A DNA stretch of 64,000 nucleotides from Pedobacter frigiditerrae (GCF_004331645.1 NZ_SJSK01000001.1:1116001-1180000), one strand, 5' to 3'; numbered from the stretch's first letter, positions 34,682-44,062 are shown. Translations and numbers: made by a program. Notes: generated from the letters alone by a model not told the origin.

Positions 34682-34939
34682 ATGGCATTCTTTTTAAAAT
34701 TCATACTTATTTCTATCATTCTCATTTGGGTGTTCAGGGTACTCATCAGAATGATTTTTCCCGCAGTGCTTAGAAACGCTTTTAGCAATGTGCAAAATCA
34801 AGCAAATGCAAACCAACAACAACGTACTTCTAATTCAAAACCAGAAGGTTCTATATCTATAGATTATATGCCTAAAAAAGAAAAAAAGGGCAACGCAGAT
34901 AAACTTGGCGATTTTGTAGATTACGAAGAAGTTAAGTAG
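34682..34939 (+). CDS. DUF4834 family membrane-anchored protein
   Basis: An 85-residue protein with one N-terminal transmembrane helix (LKFILISIILIWVFRVLIRMIF) and a polar tail that ends ADKLGDFVDYEEVK, the conserved C-terminal block of DUF4834. The family is Bacteroidota-specific and has no known role; the tail lies in the cytoplasm by the positive-inside rule. It stands upstream of the large YfhO-like gene with a 231-bp gap, which has AT-rich inverted repeats (TTTAGTATTTAG / CTAAATACT) and no ORF. Confidence 0.85.
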   Translation: MAFFLKFILISIILIWVFRVLIRMIFPAVLRNAFSNVQNQANANQQQRTSNSKPEGSISIDYMPKKEKKGNADKLGDFVDYEEVK

Positions 34940-35170
34940 TATATAGTAGTTATAATTTAGTATTTAGACTTAGTTTCTGCGCTCTGCTATTTCCTTTTAG
35001 GATTAGATCAATAATTTAATTTTTATTAAAGCATCTTAAAGTATTAAAAAAGTTCTGCTAGGCCATTTAGTTTCTAAATACTTTATACTAAATACTAACT
35101 ACTTTCTTAATGCTAACTACTCAAAAAATTTTCTATTTTTGAGGCTTAGTTTAAATTAAAAACAGCCTTA

Positions 35171-37672
35171 ATGAACAATTGGTTTAAAAATAATGGCACC
35201 CACTTAGCCATCATTGCAATATTTGTAGTTATTTCTTTTGCTTATTTCTTTAAGCCTTTACTAGATGGTCACGTATTAGCGCAAAGCGATGTGATACAGG
35301 CGAAGGCCATGCAAAAAGAAATCATGGAGTACAAGGACAAAGATGGTAAAGGACCACTTTGGACAAACCAGATGTTTGGCGGTATGCCAGCATATCAAAT
35401 CTGGGTACAATACGCATATAACGGTGCCACTTACGGCATTGCATTAATTACAAAAGCTTTTCCAACACCTATCGGTACAGTGTTATTATTGTTGGTAGGC
35501 GCTTACTTTTTGTTTATTACGCTTAAAATAAATCCTTGGCTTGCAGCGGCAGGTGCCATCGCCTTTGCTTTTACCACCTATAATTTTGTGTTAATTGCTA
35601 CAGGTCACAGCAACAAAGCTTTAGCTATTGGATTTTTTGCCCCAATTATAGCAGGGCTGATTTTAACCTTACGAGGTAAATATTGGCTCGGTGCAAGTTT
35701 AACAGCATTGTTTTTGGCTTTAGAAATAAGGGCCAACCATGTTCAAATGACGTATTACCTATTACTTTCTATTCTTATTTTTATGGGGATTGAAATTTAC
35801 CAAGCTTATAAAAACAAAACACTTCCTGCTTTAGGTAAAGCCATTAGTTTTTTAGGTGCTGCAGTTGTCATTGCAGTAATGGTAAACGCCAGTTTATTAT
35901 GGACTACCTCAGAATATGCAAAGGAAACTAATCGTGGTAAATCTAATTTAACAAGCACTTCTACAGAGAAAGAGTCTGGTATGACTAAAGAATATGCTTA
36001 TGGTTGGAGCCAAGGAGTTGGCGAGAGTTTTACCTTCTTGATACCAGATTTGTATGGTGGCGCAACAAGTATCGACCAATTAGTAAAGCCAGAAAGCCAT
36101 TTATATAAAGCAGTTTCAGAAAACTTGACTGGAGGCGATCCGCAAGCAACCATACAAGCAATTGGATATTTAGGCCAAGATCAAAGACTCAATATGCAAC
36201 AATACTGGGGCGAGAAACCTGGCACATCAGGTGGATATTATTTTGGTTCAATCATTTGTTTCTTATTTGTATTCGGGTTGTTCATAGTTCGCAGTCGTTT
36301 AAAATGGTGGATTTTAGCTACCACGGTATTGTTCATCCTTTTATCGTTCGGAAAAAACTTCCCATACGTTTCAGATTTATTCTATAATTATTTCCCGCTT
36401 TACAACAAATTTAGAGCAGTAGAATCTATCCTAGCTGTTGTGGGTTTAATGGTGCCTCTATTGGCATTCCTAGCAATTAAAGAAGCCCAAGAAGGAAATA
36501 TCGACCAAAAAATATTAATTAAAAAATTAACTTGGTCAGCAGGGATTACTGGTGGTTTCGCATTAATTGTAGCTTTAGCGCCAACATTATTCTTCAGTTT
36601 TAAAACGAATAACCATGCAGAGATCTTAACTAATCTAACTCAGATGTTAAAGAACGATGCGAGCTTGGCGCATAAAGTTGCTGATGCATTAATACAAGAT
36701 CGTATTTCAATTGCTAGGGCAGATGCAATTCGTTCATTCTTGTTTATTGCCATCGCCTTTGGTATTGTTTGGGCGTTTATTACTAAAAAACTGAATATGC
36801 AATTGGCTTTTGGTTTATTGGCCTTTGCAGTGTTAATTGACATGTGGCAAGTAGATCGTCGTTATCTAAATAACACAAGTTTTAAAAGCAAATCTGACAT
36901 GAATGCAGATTTACAACCTCGTGATGTAGATACATTTATTGAAGCAGATAAAGATCCAAACTTTAGGGTTTATGATCAGTCTATCCCAACTTTTACAAGC
37001 GCCAATGCTTCAAGATTCCATAAAACAGTGGGTGGTTATCACGCAGCAAAGCTGAAAAGATTTGATGAGTTAATTCAAAATCAATTCTCAAAAAGTGTAA
37101 ATCAAGATGTTTTGGATATGTTAAACACCAAATACTTCATTACTCAAGACCCTCAAAATGGCTCTTTCAAAATGTCTAGAAATCCAACTGCTTTAGGTAA
37201 CGCTTGGATAGTACAAGGTGTTCAGTTTGTAAAAAATGCTGATGAGGAAATGAAAGCCATTAGCAGTTTTGATCCAAAACAAGAAGCCATTGTAGATGAG
37301 CAATACAAAAAACTAATCGATACCACACGTTTGGGTGCTGATCCAACCGCATTTATCAAGATGGAGAAATATCATCCTGATCATATCGAATATTCTTACA
37401 GTGCACCGAGAGATGTAATTGCTGTATTCTCTGAAATCTATTATGATAAGGGATGGAATATGTATATCGATGGAAAAGAGAAACCATATTTTAGAGCAGA
37501 CTACGTTTTAAGAGCCGCTCAATTAGAGGCTGGTAACCACAAAGTGGAATTTAAATTCGAACCTAAATCTTATTACACTGGAGAGAAAATATCACTGGCT
37601 GGTTCTATCTTACTAATTGCATTTTTAGGTTTTGGTATTTATGCTGATAACAAGAAAAAGAAAGTAGCTTAG
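35171..37672 (+). CDS. YfhO-family multispanning membrane protein
   Basis: An 833-residue protein with 10-13 helices and large periplasmic portions, starting HLAIIAIFVVISFAYFFKPL. Near the N terminus GHVLAQSDVIQ and GPLWTNQMFGGMP form the acidic signature of YfhO proteins, the GT-C-type glycosyltransferase-like family. Bacillus YfhO glycosylates lipoteichoic acid; for this Bacteroidota branch a role in moving sugars from lipid carriers is inference. The final helix is at about residues 805-827. It ends just before a repeat-type terminator. Confidence 0.85.
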   Translation: MNNWFKNNGTHLAIIAIFVVISFAYFFKPLLDGHVLAQSDVIQAKAMQKEIMEYKDKDGKGPLWTNQMFGGMPAYQIWVQYAYNGATYGIALITKAFPTPIGTVLLLLVGAYFLFITLKINPWLAAAGAIAFAFTTYNFVLIATGHSNKALAIGFFAPIIAGLILTLRGKYWLGASLTALFLALEIRANHVQMTYYLLLSILIFMGIEIYQAYKNKTLPALGKAISFLGAAVVIAVMVNASLLWTTSEYAKETNRGKSNLTSTSTEKESGMTKEYAYGWSQGVGESFTFLIPDLYGGATSIDQLVKPESHLYKAVSENLTGGDPQATIQAIGYLGQDQRLNMQQYWGEKPGTSGGYYFGSIICFLFVFGLFIVRSRLKWWILATTVLFILLSFGKNFPYVSDLFYNYFPLYNKFRAVESILAVVGLMVPLLAFLAIKEAQEGNIDQKILIKKLTWSAGITGGFALIVALAPTLFFSFKTNNHAEILTNLTQMLKNDASLAHKVADALIQDRISIARADAIRSFLFIAIAFGIVWAFITKKLNMQLAFGLLAFAVLIDMWQVDRRYLNNTSFKSKSDMNADLQPRDVDTFIEADKDPNFRVYDQSIPTFTSANASRFHKTVGGYHAAKLKRFDELIQNQFSKSVNQDVLDMLNTKYFITQDPQNGSFKMSRNPTALGNAWIVQGVQFVKNADEEMKAISSFDPKQEAIVDEQYKKLIDTTRLGADPTAFIKMEKYHPDHIEYSYSAPRDVIAVFSEIYYDKGWNMYIDGKEKPYFRADYVLRAAQLEAGNHKVEFKFEPKSYYTGEKISLAGSILLIAFLGFGIYADNKKKKVA

Positions 37673-37695
37673 TTTAGCTAACCCTTAAATGTTTT

Positions 37696-37747
37696 AGCCA
37701 CAGATTCGCAGATTGATTTATCATCTGAAAATCTGTGGCTTTTTTAT
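37696..37747 (+). terminator. Terminator of the AGCCACAGATT repeat family
   Basis: AGCCACAGATT at 37696-37706 pairs with AATCTGTGGCT at 37730-37740, followed by TTTTTT. Same stem words as 11541-11585. It lies 23 bp after the YfhO-like gene stop. Confidence 0.8.
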
Positions 37748-37756
37748 TCTATTCCC

Positions 37757-37818
37757 TTGGTTGGTGTCCTCACCAACCAATTCAACAATTCATTTTGGCG
37801 GATCGGTGATAACACCGA
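37757..37818. repeat. Two adjacent hairpins (GGTTGGTG and CGGTG types)
   Basis: TTGGTTGGTG / CACCAACCAA (37757-37780, 4-nt loop) is a perfect 10-bp stem, and TCGGTG / CACCGA (37803-37818) a 6-bp stem. The words resemble those near 34000-34020 (CGGCTGGTGTCTCACC). They fill the space between two terminators of the AGCCACAGATT family. Confidence 0.55.
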
Positions 37819-37836
37819 CCACAAGTGAAAATTTAT

Positions 37837-37881
37837 AGCCGCAGATGCGCAGATTCAAATCTGTTAATCTGTGGCTTTTTT
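37837..37881 (+). terminator. Second, diverged terminator of the AGCCACAGATT family
   Basis: AGCCGCAGAT at 37837 and AATCTGTGGCT at 37866-37876 followed by a T run. It is a tandem near-copy of the terminator at 37696. Confidence 0.75.
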
Positions 37882-38008
37882 GTTTAACCGTCTGTTGTCT
37901 GTCGAAAAACGAACAACGCAAAACGAAAAACACCAATTCAATTCATAATCTGCACTTAACATATTGTTAATCTATTCGTTGCAATTTTGTAAAGATAAAA
38001 ATATCAAT

Positions 38009-38101
38009 ATGCCAGAATTGTTTTTAGCTGTTTGTGCAATTGTAATCATCGCTTTTTTCTTTAGTCCTTATGATTTGACTATTGATGAAGAAGAAGATTA
38101 A
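38009..38101 (+). CDS. Possible 30-residue membrane microprotein
   Basis: An ATG follows an A-rich leader (AAAGATAAAAATATCA) and opens a 30-codon frame. The translation has a hydrophobic helix (LFLAVCAIVIIAFFFSP) and an acidic tail (TIDEEED), the build of many single-span microproteins. A fair but not exact -7 word (CAATTTTG) lies at 37982-37989. It occupies the otherwise empty gap before the LpxH-like gene. Low confidence: the frame is short and no relative is recognised. Confidence 0.4.
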   Translation: MPELFLAVCAIVIIAFFFSPYDLTIDEEED

Positions 38102-38172
38102 CACAATCATTTCTTTAAAGAATAAATTGTCAGCCCACTGGCAACAGGCTGTTTACCCTCAAAATTTAGCGT

Positions 38173-39024
38173 ATGGAAAAGAGAGAAGTAGAAATTGTAG
38201 TCATTTCTGACGTACATTTAGGTACCTATGGTTGTCACGCCAAAGAGCTCTTAAAATACCTTAAAAGCATCAAACCAAAAAAAATTATTCTCAATGGTGA
38301 TATTATAGACATCTGGCAATTTAGCAAAAGATACTGGCCAGAAACGCATATGAAAGTCATTAGAAAGTTGATGAAATTTGTAGTTGAAGGAGTACCAGTT
38401 TATTATTTAACAGGAAACCATGATGAGTTGCTAAGAAAATTTGCTGATTTACACATGGGCGCTTTTCACCTGCAAAATAAATTGGTATTAGATATTGATG
38501 GCAAAAAGGGCTGGTTTTTTCATGGTGATGTTTTTGATGTAACCATGCAACACTCTAAATGGCTCGCAAAAATGGGTGCGATTGGTTATGATAGCTTAAT
38601 TTTAATTAACAGCTTTGTTAATTGGTGTCTGGCTTTAATTGGTAGACAAAAAATGAGCTTTTCTCAAAAGATAAAAGCCAAATTTAAGGATGCCGTAAAA
38701 TTCATCAATAGCTTTGAGCAAACTGCTGCCGAATTAGCAATCGAAAAAGGTTATGAGTATGTCGTTTGTGGACATATTCATCAGGCAGAAAATAGAAAAG
38801 TAACAACCGAACTCGGAGATGTTACTTACTTGAATAGTGGCGATTGGGTAGAAAGTTTAACTGCCTTGGAATATGCAAATAAAGAGTGGAAAGTATTTAA
38901 ATATAACCACAAGGATTTTGAAAAAGATGAGGTTGAATTAGGCGAGTTATCAGACAGTGAAGATCTGCATAGTAAACTAAATGTTAACGTACTACTAGAA
39001 AAGATTAAATTAGAGATGGTCTAA
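38173..39024 (+). CDS. UDP-2,3-diacylglucosamine pyrophosphatase-like metallophosphoesterase (LpxH type)
   Basis: A 283-residue calcineurin-type phosphoesterase with all metal motifs: DVHLG (D13, H15), NGDIID (D43), GNHDE (N82, H83), HGDVFD and GHIHQAE. The order and length suit the LpxH/YbbF-like branch of Bacteroidota, which hydrolyses UDP-2,3-diacylglucosamine to lipid X in lipid A synthesis. Since other phosphoesterases in the phylum share this layout, the substrate is probable but not certain. Gene 39159, a glycosyltransferase, follows on the same strand 134 bp later. Confidence 0.85.
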   Translation: MEKREVEIVVISDVHLGTYGCHAKELLKYLKSIKPKKIILNGDIIDIWQFSKRYWPETHMKVIRKLMKFVVEGVPVYYLTGNHDELLRKFADLHMGAFHLQNKLVLDIDGKKGWFFHGDVFDVTMQHSKWLAKMGAIGYDSLILINSFVNWCLALIGRQKMSFSQKIKAKFKDAVKFINSFEQTAAELAIEKGYEYVVCGHIHQAENRKVTTELGDVTYLNSGDWVESLTALEYANKEWKVFKYNHKDFEKDEVELGELSDSEDLHSKLNVNVLLEKIKLEMV

Positions 39025-39082
39025 AACAAAAAGCCATCATGGTGTTTAAATTAAGAAACTAAAAGAATATAAAATCATGATA

Positions 39083-39098
39083 CCTGCCAACCGGCAGG
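39083..39098. repeat. Small hairpin CCTGCC/GGCAGG
   Basis: A 6-bp perfect stem with a 4-nt loop between the phosphoesterase and glycosyltransferase genes. The same kind of word (CCTGCCTGTCGG) recurs near 52322. No T run follows, so it is not a usual terminator. Confidence 0.4.
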
Positions 39099-39158
39099 CG
39101 AGGCTTCGTTTTCATTAAAACTATAAATACTGACGAAAAATACAGATATTAGCCGCAG

Positions 39159-40145
39159 ATGAAGATACTTTATGCCATACAAGGCACCGGAAATGGGCAC
39201 GTTAGCAGAGCTAGGGAAATTGTTCCGTTATTGCAACAGCATGGCGATTTAGATATCTTAATTTCCGGTACACAAGCGGATGTAAAATTAGCTCAAGAAG
39301 TTAAATATCAATTACATGGTTTTAGCTTTATTTTCGGTAAAAAGGGAGGGGTAGACCATTTCAAGACTTGGAAGAATATGAATTTATTTCGTTTCAGAAA
39401 AGACATGAATGCTGTATCTCTTAAAGATTATAACCTTATCATAAACGATTTTGAACCTGTAACAGCTTGGGCTTGTAAAAGTCAGGGTATAGAAAGTGTT
39501 TCTCTTAGTCATCAAGCTTCTTTCAAATCTAAAAAAGTACCTAGGCCAAGAACCATAGATTGGGGAAAGTTAATTTTAAGTCGCTATGCGCCAACAACTC
39601 ATCACATTGGTTTTCATTTTCAAAGATATGACGACTTTATATACACACCAGTAATAAGAAGTGAAATAAGAGAACTGATGACCTCAAATTTAGGCCATTA
39701 TACAGTTTACCTTCCGGCGATAGATGATAAGGATTTGGTAAAATTACTTAAACAAATTCCGTCAGTCCGTTGGGAAGTTTTCTCAAAACATACAAAAACA
39801 AGTTACGCTGATGGAAATGTTTTTGTTGAACCAGTAAACAATATAAAGTTTAATCAAAGCATGGCTAGTTCTACTGGTTTATTTACCGGCGGTGGTTTTG
39901 AAGGTCCGGCAGAGGCCTTGTTTCTTGGCAAAAAACTCTTGGTGGCTCCAATGAGGTTTCAATATGAGCAACAGTGTAACGCTTATGCCCTAAAGGAGTT
40001 AGGTTTGCCGGTAATTTGGGGTAGTAACAGAAACTGGCTTCCCGTTTTAAAAGACTTCGTAGCCAATCCACAATCGCATCAATTTAATTTTCCAGATGAA
40101 ACTGCAGAAATTGTAAAAAATGTAGTGCGTAAGTACGCAAGGTAA
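39159..40145 (+). CDS. GT-B glycosyltransferase (MurG/UDP-glucosyltransferase-like)
   Basis: A 328-residue GT-B protein: KILYAIQGTGNGHVSRAREI is the glycine-rich N-terminal loop, and GLFTGGGFEGPAEALFLGKKLLVAP with QYEQQCNAYAL near the C terminus forms the nucleotide-sugar site seen in the MurG and UGT groups. It lacks a signal peptide and a transmembrane helix. It follows the LpxH-like gene and might glycosylate a lipid, but donor and acceptor are unknown. The downstream gap holds the MITE-like element at 40171. Confidence 0.85.
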   Translation: MKILYAIQGTGNGHVSRAREIVPLLQQHGDLDILISGTQADVKLAQEVKYQLHGFSFIFGKKGGVDHFKTWKNMNLFRFRKDMNAVSLKDYNLIINDFEPVTAWACKSQGIESVSLSHQASFKSKKVPRPRTIDWGKLILSRYAPTTHHIGFHFQRYDDFIYTPVIRSEIRELMTSNLGHYTVYLPAIDDKDLVKLLKQIPSVRWEVFSKHTKTSYADGNVFVEPVNNIKFNQSMASSTGLFTGGGFEGPAEALFLGKKLLVAPMRFQYEQQCNAYALKELGLPVIWGSNRNWLPVLKDFVANPQSHQFNFPDETAEIVKNVVRKYAR

Positions 40146-40170
40146 AATACTTATTTCTGCCATGTAGTCA

Positions 40171-40290
40171 CGTCATTCCCTCGCAGGAGGGAATCGTAAT
40201 GCGTTAGAAAGGAATGAAGAATAAACAAATAGCTGTGCAGTCGCATTACGATGCCCTCCCGATAGCTATCGGGACAAGCTGAGCATGACG
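40171..40290. repeat. 120-bp MITE-like palindromic element
   Basis: The ends are CGTCAT and ATGACG, inverted. Inside, ATTCCCTC/GAGGGAAT forms a hairpin, CGTAATGCG (40195-40203) and CGCATTACG (40242-40250) pair across the middle, and CCCGATAGCTATCGGG is a perfect 16-bp palindrome (40258-40273). The last 38 bp recur with few changes at 52433-52469. No ORF. Layout suggests a small non-autonomous mobile element. Confidence 0.75.
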
Positions 40291-40355
40291 AAACCTCAAA
40301 TTAGTTGTGGTTAAATTAGAGATAAATTTCTTTACTTTGCCGTTATTAAATCGGC

Positions 40356-41336
40356 ATGATCAATCAGTTTCGAAATCTAAACCCATTAAACTTAATATTG
40401 CTTGCAGCGTATACTGTTTTCATGCGCTTGGCTATTTTTATAAATATGCCAGAACAATTGAACTTTGAGTTTTTAGAACCTTATGCCAAGTTTTTTATTC
40501 AAATTCCGCTGTCAAATAGTCTTTCGCCTAGTGCAAATATATTTTTTGCTACAATCATCGTATTTATTCAAGCCATATTATTCAATAGAATAATCAATAA
40601 CCATGGCCTTTTGGCAAAACCAAGTTACTTACCTGCATTATTATACATTACTGGATCTAGTTTATTCTTACAATTTTTAATATTAAGTCCGCCCCTTATT
40701 TGCAATTTCTTACTGATCTGGATCATGGATAAATTTCTAAAGATCAGCAAAACTCCAAACGCCATGATGACCATGTTCGACATAGGAATGATCATCGCCT
40801 TTGGTACAATAATTTATTTCCCCTTTATTGTTTTGTTAATCATGCTATGGTTAAGTTTATTACTGTATCGTTCTTTTAATTGGAGAGAATGGATTGCAGG
40901 TTTTATTGGCTTTTTGACCATATTTTTCTTTATCGCAGTTTTTTATTACTGGAATGATAACATTACCCAGTTTTATAAAATTTGGCGCCCATTAACTAAC
41001 CTTTTCCCGTCTAATCTTCAAATCAAATACAATGATTATTTGGTGTTAGTTCCTGTAAGCGTAATTATGGTATTGGCATCCTTACAATTAAGAGAAAATT
41101 TCTTTAGAAGTTTTATCAGTACAAGAAAGGCCTTTCAGATGTTGTTTTTTATGTTTGTGGTGGCCATCATTAGCTTTTATACCAAACCAGATTTTAGGCT
41201 CTATCATTTTATATTGAGTGTCCCACCCGGAGCAGTTTTGTTGGCATACTACTTTTCAAATGCTAAAAAACGTTGGTTTTACGAATCATTATTTGTGGTA
41301 TTAGTTCTCGCGATACAGTATTTTTTATTCGTTTAA
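40356..41336 (+). CDS. DUF6427 family membrane protein
   Basis: A 326-residue protein with nine or ten hydrophobic helices, opening MINQFRNLNPLNLILLAAYTVFMRL, which is the known start of DUF6427, a Bacteroidota membrane family of unknown role. A basic loop with an RSFNWREW motif lies in the middle, another feature of the family. It stands between the MITE-like element and coaX on the same strand. Function not established. Confidence 0.85.
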   Translation: MINQFRNLNPLNLILLAAYTVFMRLAIFINMPEQLNFEFLEPYAKFFIQIPLSNSLSPSANIFFATIIVFIQAILFNRIINNHGLLAKPSYLPALLYITGSSLFLQFLILSPPLICNFLLIWIMDKFLKISKTPNAMMTMFDIGMIIAFGTIIYFPFIVLLIMLWLSLLLYRSFNWREWIAGFIGFLTIFFFIAVFYYWNDNITQFYKIWRPLTNLFPSNLQIKYNDYLVLVPVSVIMVLASLQLRENFFRSFISTRKAFQMLFFMFVVAIISFYTKPDFRLYHFILSVPPGAVLLAYYFSNAKKRWFYESLFVVLVLAIQYFLFV

Positions 41337-41358
41337 CCTTTTTTAACAATTTCGCACG

Positions 41359-41387
41359 TTGAAACTAGCTAAAGATTAATAGCTTTG
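41359..41387 (+). promoter_or_regulatory. Candidate promoter of coaX
   Basis: TAGCTTTG (41380-41387) matches TAnnTTTG exactly, and TTG at 41359-41361 lies 18 nt upstream, close to the known -33/-7 spacing of Bacteroidota. The ATG of coaX follows at 41435. Confidence 0.5.
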
Positions 41388-41434
41388 TGTCGTGAAGTTT
41401 GGCATTTACCGTATTGTTTTTAGCCTAGATTTTA

Positions 41435-42172
41435 ATGTATAATCTGGTAATCGACATAGGAAACACAAATAGTAAACTGGCAGTTTTTAATGAAAAAGAG
41501 CTGGTTCATTTTGAGCGATTAAAAGAATTGAATCAAAATGAACTAATAAAATTGATTGAAAAATATCAAATCAAAAATGCAACAGTTTCAAGTGTTAGTA
41601 AAGATGTAGGGCAACTCGGAGCGTTTTTGCAACAATCAGTAAATTATCTGCCATTTACCACAAAAAACATTGGTGGCATAAAAAACAACTATCAAACGCT
41701 AAGTACATTAGGCTTAGATAGATGGGCAAAAGTAATTGCAGCTTACAAACTCTACCTTGGAGAAAACTGCTTAATGATAGATGCTGGAACCTGTATCACT
41801 TATGATGTTTTAACAGCAAACGGCGAATACTTTGGAGGAAGTATTAGTTTGGGCATAAGAATGAGATTTGAAGCTTTAAATCATTATACCGGAAGATTGC
41901 CATTAATAGAGTGGGATAAACAGGAGACAGTTATCCCTGATGGGAATGACACTGAGAATGCAATTAAAAATGGTGTTTTACAGGGCATTTTAAACGAAGT
42001 TGAAGGATTTATAGCGATTGAAAATAAAAAAAATAAAGGCCTGAAAGTAATTATTACAGGAGGAGATGCAGATTTTTTGAACAAACAATTAAAAAACAGC
42101 ATCTTTGCCACCCAAATTATACATGAACCATATTTGGTTTTAAAAGGATTAAATGAAGTTATTACATTATAA
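41435..42172 (+). CDS. coaX: Type III pantothenate kinase
   Basis: A 245-residue ASKHA-fold kinase. DIGNTNSKLAVF (phosphate 1), GLDRWAKVIAAY and IDAGTCITYDV (phosphate 2), and GGSISLGIRMR, are the CoaX signatures. It phosphorylates pantothenate in the first step of coenzyme A synthesis. One base separates its stop from the ATG of the outer-membrane protein gene downstream, so the two are probably one transcript with lptC and the PpiD-like gene further on. Confidence 0.95.
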   Translation: MYNLVIDIGNTNSKLAVFNEKELVHFERLKELNQNELIKLIEKYQIKNATVSSVSKDVGQLGAFLQQSVNYLPFTTKNIGGIKNNYQTLSTLGLDRWAKVIAAYKLYLGENCLMIDAGTCITYDVLTANGEYFGGSISLGIRMRFEALNHYTGRLPLIEWDKQETVIPDGNDTENAIKNGVLQGILNEVEGFIAIENKKNKGLKVIITGGDADFLNKQLKNSIFATQIIHEPYLVLKGLNEVITL

Positions 42173-42173
42173 T

Positions 42174-43484
42174 ATGTACCAAAGATTAAAATATACGTTT
42201 GCAGTTTGTCTATTATTAACAAGCATTATTGCAAATGCACAAGTTACCACACAGTCTCCATATTCAAGATTTGGCGTTGGAAATATTAAAGGCGGTTCAT
42301 TGCCACAGTACAGGGCAATGGGAGGTATATCAACCGGCGTTTTCAGGACTAACTACTTCAATAATATCAATGTTCAAAATCCTGCATCTTATGCTGGTAC
42401 TACAATTACCACTTTAGACATGGGCTTAACCGGCAGCTTCACCGAACTGAAGAATAGCTCACAAACAGAGAATAGCTTTAATGCTACATTAAGTCATATT
42501 GCATTTGCATTTCCATTGTCTAGAAAATCGGGATTAAGTTTTGGAATTTTACCTTATTCTGAACTTGGTTATAACTTCAAAAACACAGTAAAAATTGGTA
42601 CTACCACTGCCAATACCAAAACCGTAGATTACGAATATCTAGGAGAAGGTGGCTTAACTAAAGCTTATCTAGGTTACGGTGTACAGTTTGGAGATCATTT
42701 CAGGATAGGTGCTAATGCCGAATATTTATTTGGTAACCTAACAGAAAACAGATCTACAGAATATGTGCAAGAACCAGGCGCAATTAACTCTCGCTTACAA
42801 TCTAAAAATAGCGTTGGCGGTATAGCTTTCACTTATGGCGCACAATATGATTTCAATCTAGGTAATAAAACTTCGTTGGTTCTTGGTTACTCAGGTTCTT
42901 CTTCTTCAAAAATTAATTCTAAGAAAACACAAGTTGCCACTCAATACTTTAACGATTCCAATGGCGATGAACAAACAGCTATAGATACTTTATTATTTGT
43001 AGAAAACAGCCCAACAAACTTAAAATTACCTTTGATCCATAATTTTGGTTTTAGTATCGTAAAAGAGAATAAGTGGTTAATTGGAGCAGATTATAGAATG
43101 GGTAAATGGTCTGAACTAAGTATAGACAAGGTAAACCAAGGTTTACAAGATACCTATGGAGTTTCAGTAGGCGGTCAATATACGCCTGATGTAACTGCCA
43201 TTAATGGTTACTTTAAAAGAGTTGACTACCGTTTAGGGTTTTCATACGATAAAACATATATCCAACTGAATAAACAAGATGTGAAGCAAATGGGTATCAC
43301 GTTTGGTTTAGGCTTACCTCTGTCTTCTTACGCTAGAGGCTCGCTTTACAGAATGAATTTAAGTGCAGAGTTAGGTAAAAGAGGTAATACAAACAATGGT
43401 TTATTGCAAGAAAAATACCTTAACATTCACTTAGGGTTTGCACTTAACACCAATAGCTGGTTCCAAAGGTTTAGGTTTGATTAA
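42174..43484 (+). CDS. Outer-membrane beta-barrel protein (FadL/OmpP1-like)
   Basis: A 436-residue protein with a signal peptide (FAVCLLLTSIIANA), then PYSRFGVGNIKGG and many alternating strands (NATLSHIAFAFPL, IGADYRMGKWSELS), and a terminal aromatic region (FQRFRFD), as expected of a beta barrel. The layout resembles the FadL-like transport group in Bacteroidota. The ATG at 42174 is used; the longer reading from 42153 would add seven residues and run into coaX. It shares one base with the lptC start (TAATG). Its ligand is unknown. Confidence 0.82.
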   Translation: MYQRLKYTFAVCLLLTSIIANAQVTTQSPYSRFGVGNIKGGSLPQYRAMGGISTGVFRTNYFNNINVQNPASYAGTTITTLDMGLTGSFTELKNSSQTENSFNATLSHIAFAFPLSRKSGLSFGILPYSELGYNFKNTVKIGTTTANTKTVDYEYLGEGGLTKAYLGYGVQFGDHFRIGANAEYLFGNLTENRSTEYVQEPGAINSRLQSKNSVGGIAFTYGAQYDFNLGNKTSLVLGYSGSSSSKINSKKTQVATQYFNDSNGDEQTAIDTLLFVENSPTNLKLPLIHNFGFSIVKENKWLIGADYRMGKWSELSIDKVNQGLQDTYGVSVGGQYTPDVTAINGYFKRVDYRLGFSYDKTYIQLNKQDVKQMGITFGLGLPLSSYARGSLYRMNLSAELGKRGNTNNGLLQEKYLNIHLGFALNTNSWFQRFRFD

Positions 43485-44062
43485 TGAAAGCTTCGGATAT
43501 TAAATCTGGCCTCAAGTTAACTTTTACCATCGCATTATTATTGGTCATGTCGTCTTGTAATGATGATGACATGAAAAATGTGTCTGCAGTTTCTTCTAAA
43601 CAAATAACCTTAAGTAAAGACAGGACCTATGGAGCCGAGATTATTTATAGTGATTCGGCCAAAGTAAAAGGAAAAGGTTACGCGCCAATTTATGATAAAG
43701 TCGTTCCGTCTCAAGGTGCTAGTTATAACGAAATGCCAAGCGGTGTAAAAATCGAATTCTTTGATGAGTTTTTAAAAACCACTGGTACAATCAAATCTGA
43801 TTATGCCATTAATAAAGAAACAGAGAAAATAACCATCTTCAGAAGGAATGTAATTATTGTTACAGATAAAATCACTTTTACTACAGAAGAGTTAACTTGG
43901 GATGAAAACAAGCGAATGTATTTTTCGCCATCTGGTACGGTTACCACAAAAGATGGTAACGTATTAAATGGAACTGAGTTTTCTGCACCACAAGATTTGA
44001 GCACTTATAAGATTAAAGACGCTTCTGGACAAGGTAATGTTAAGGGAGATTTGCTACAATAA
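43484..44062 (+). CDS. lptC: LPS-export protein LptC (lipoprotein form)
   Basis: A 192-residue protein with a hydrophobic N terminus that ends in a lipobox (LLVMSSC), followed by a beta-rich domain (AEIIYSDSAKVKGKG, YAINKETEKITIFRRNV, GNVLNGTEFSA) of the LptA/LptC-type jellyroll. In Bacteroidota LptC is a lipoprotein that passes LPS from the LptB2FG pump to LptA. Translation is coupled to the barrel gene by TAATG. Family placement is by order and sequence style, so it is less certain than coaX. Confidence 0.78.
   Translation: MKASDIKSGLKLTFTIALLLVMSSCNDDDMKNVSAVSSKQITLSKDRTYGAEIIYSDSAKVKGKGYAPIYDKVVPSQGASYNEMPSGVKIEFFDEFLKTTGTIKSDYAINKETEKITIFRRNVIIVTDKITFTTEELTWDENKRMYFSPSGTVTTKDGNVLNGTEFSAPQDLSTYKIKDASGQGNVKGDLLQ

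Noticed and set aside
37757..37780. GGTTGGTG hairpin as a tRNA or structured RNA
   Set aside because: Only 24 bp, no cloverleaf, and similar words occur elsewhere, so it is better seen as a small repeat.
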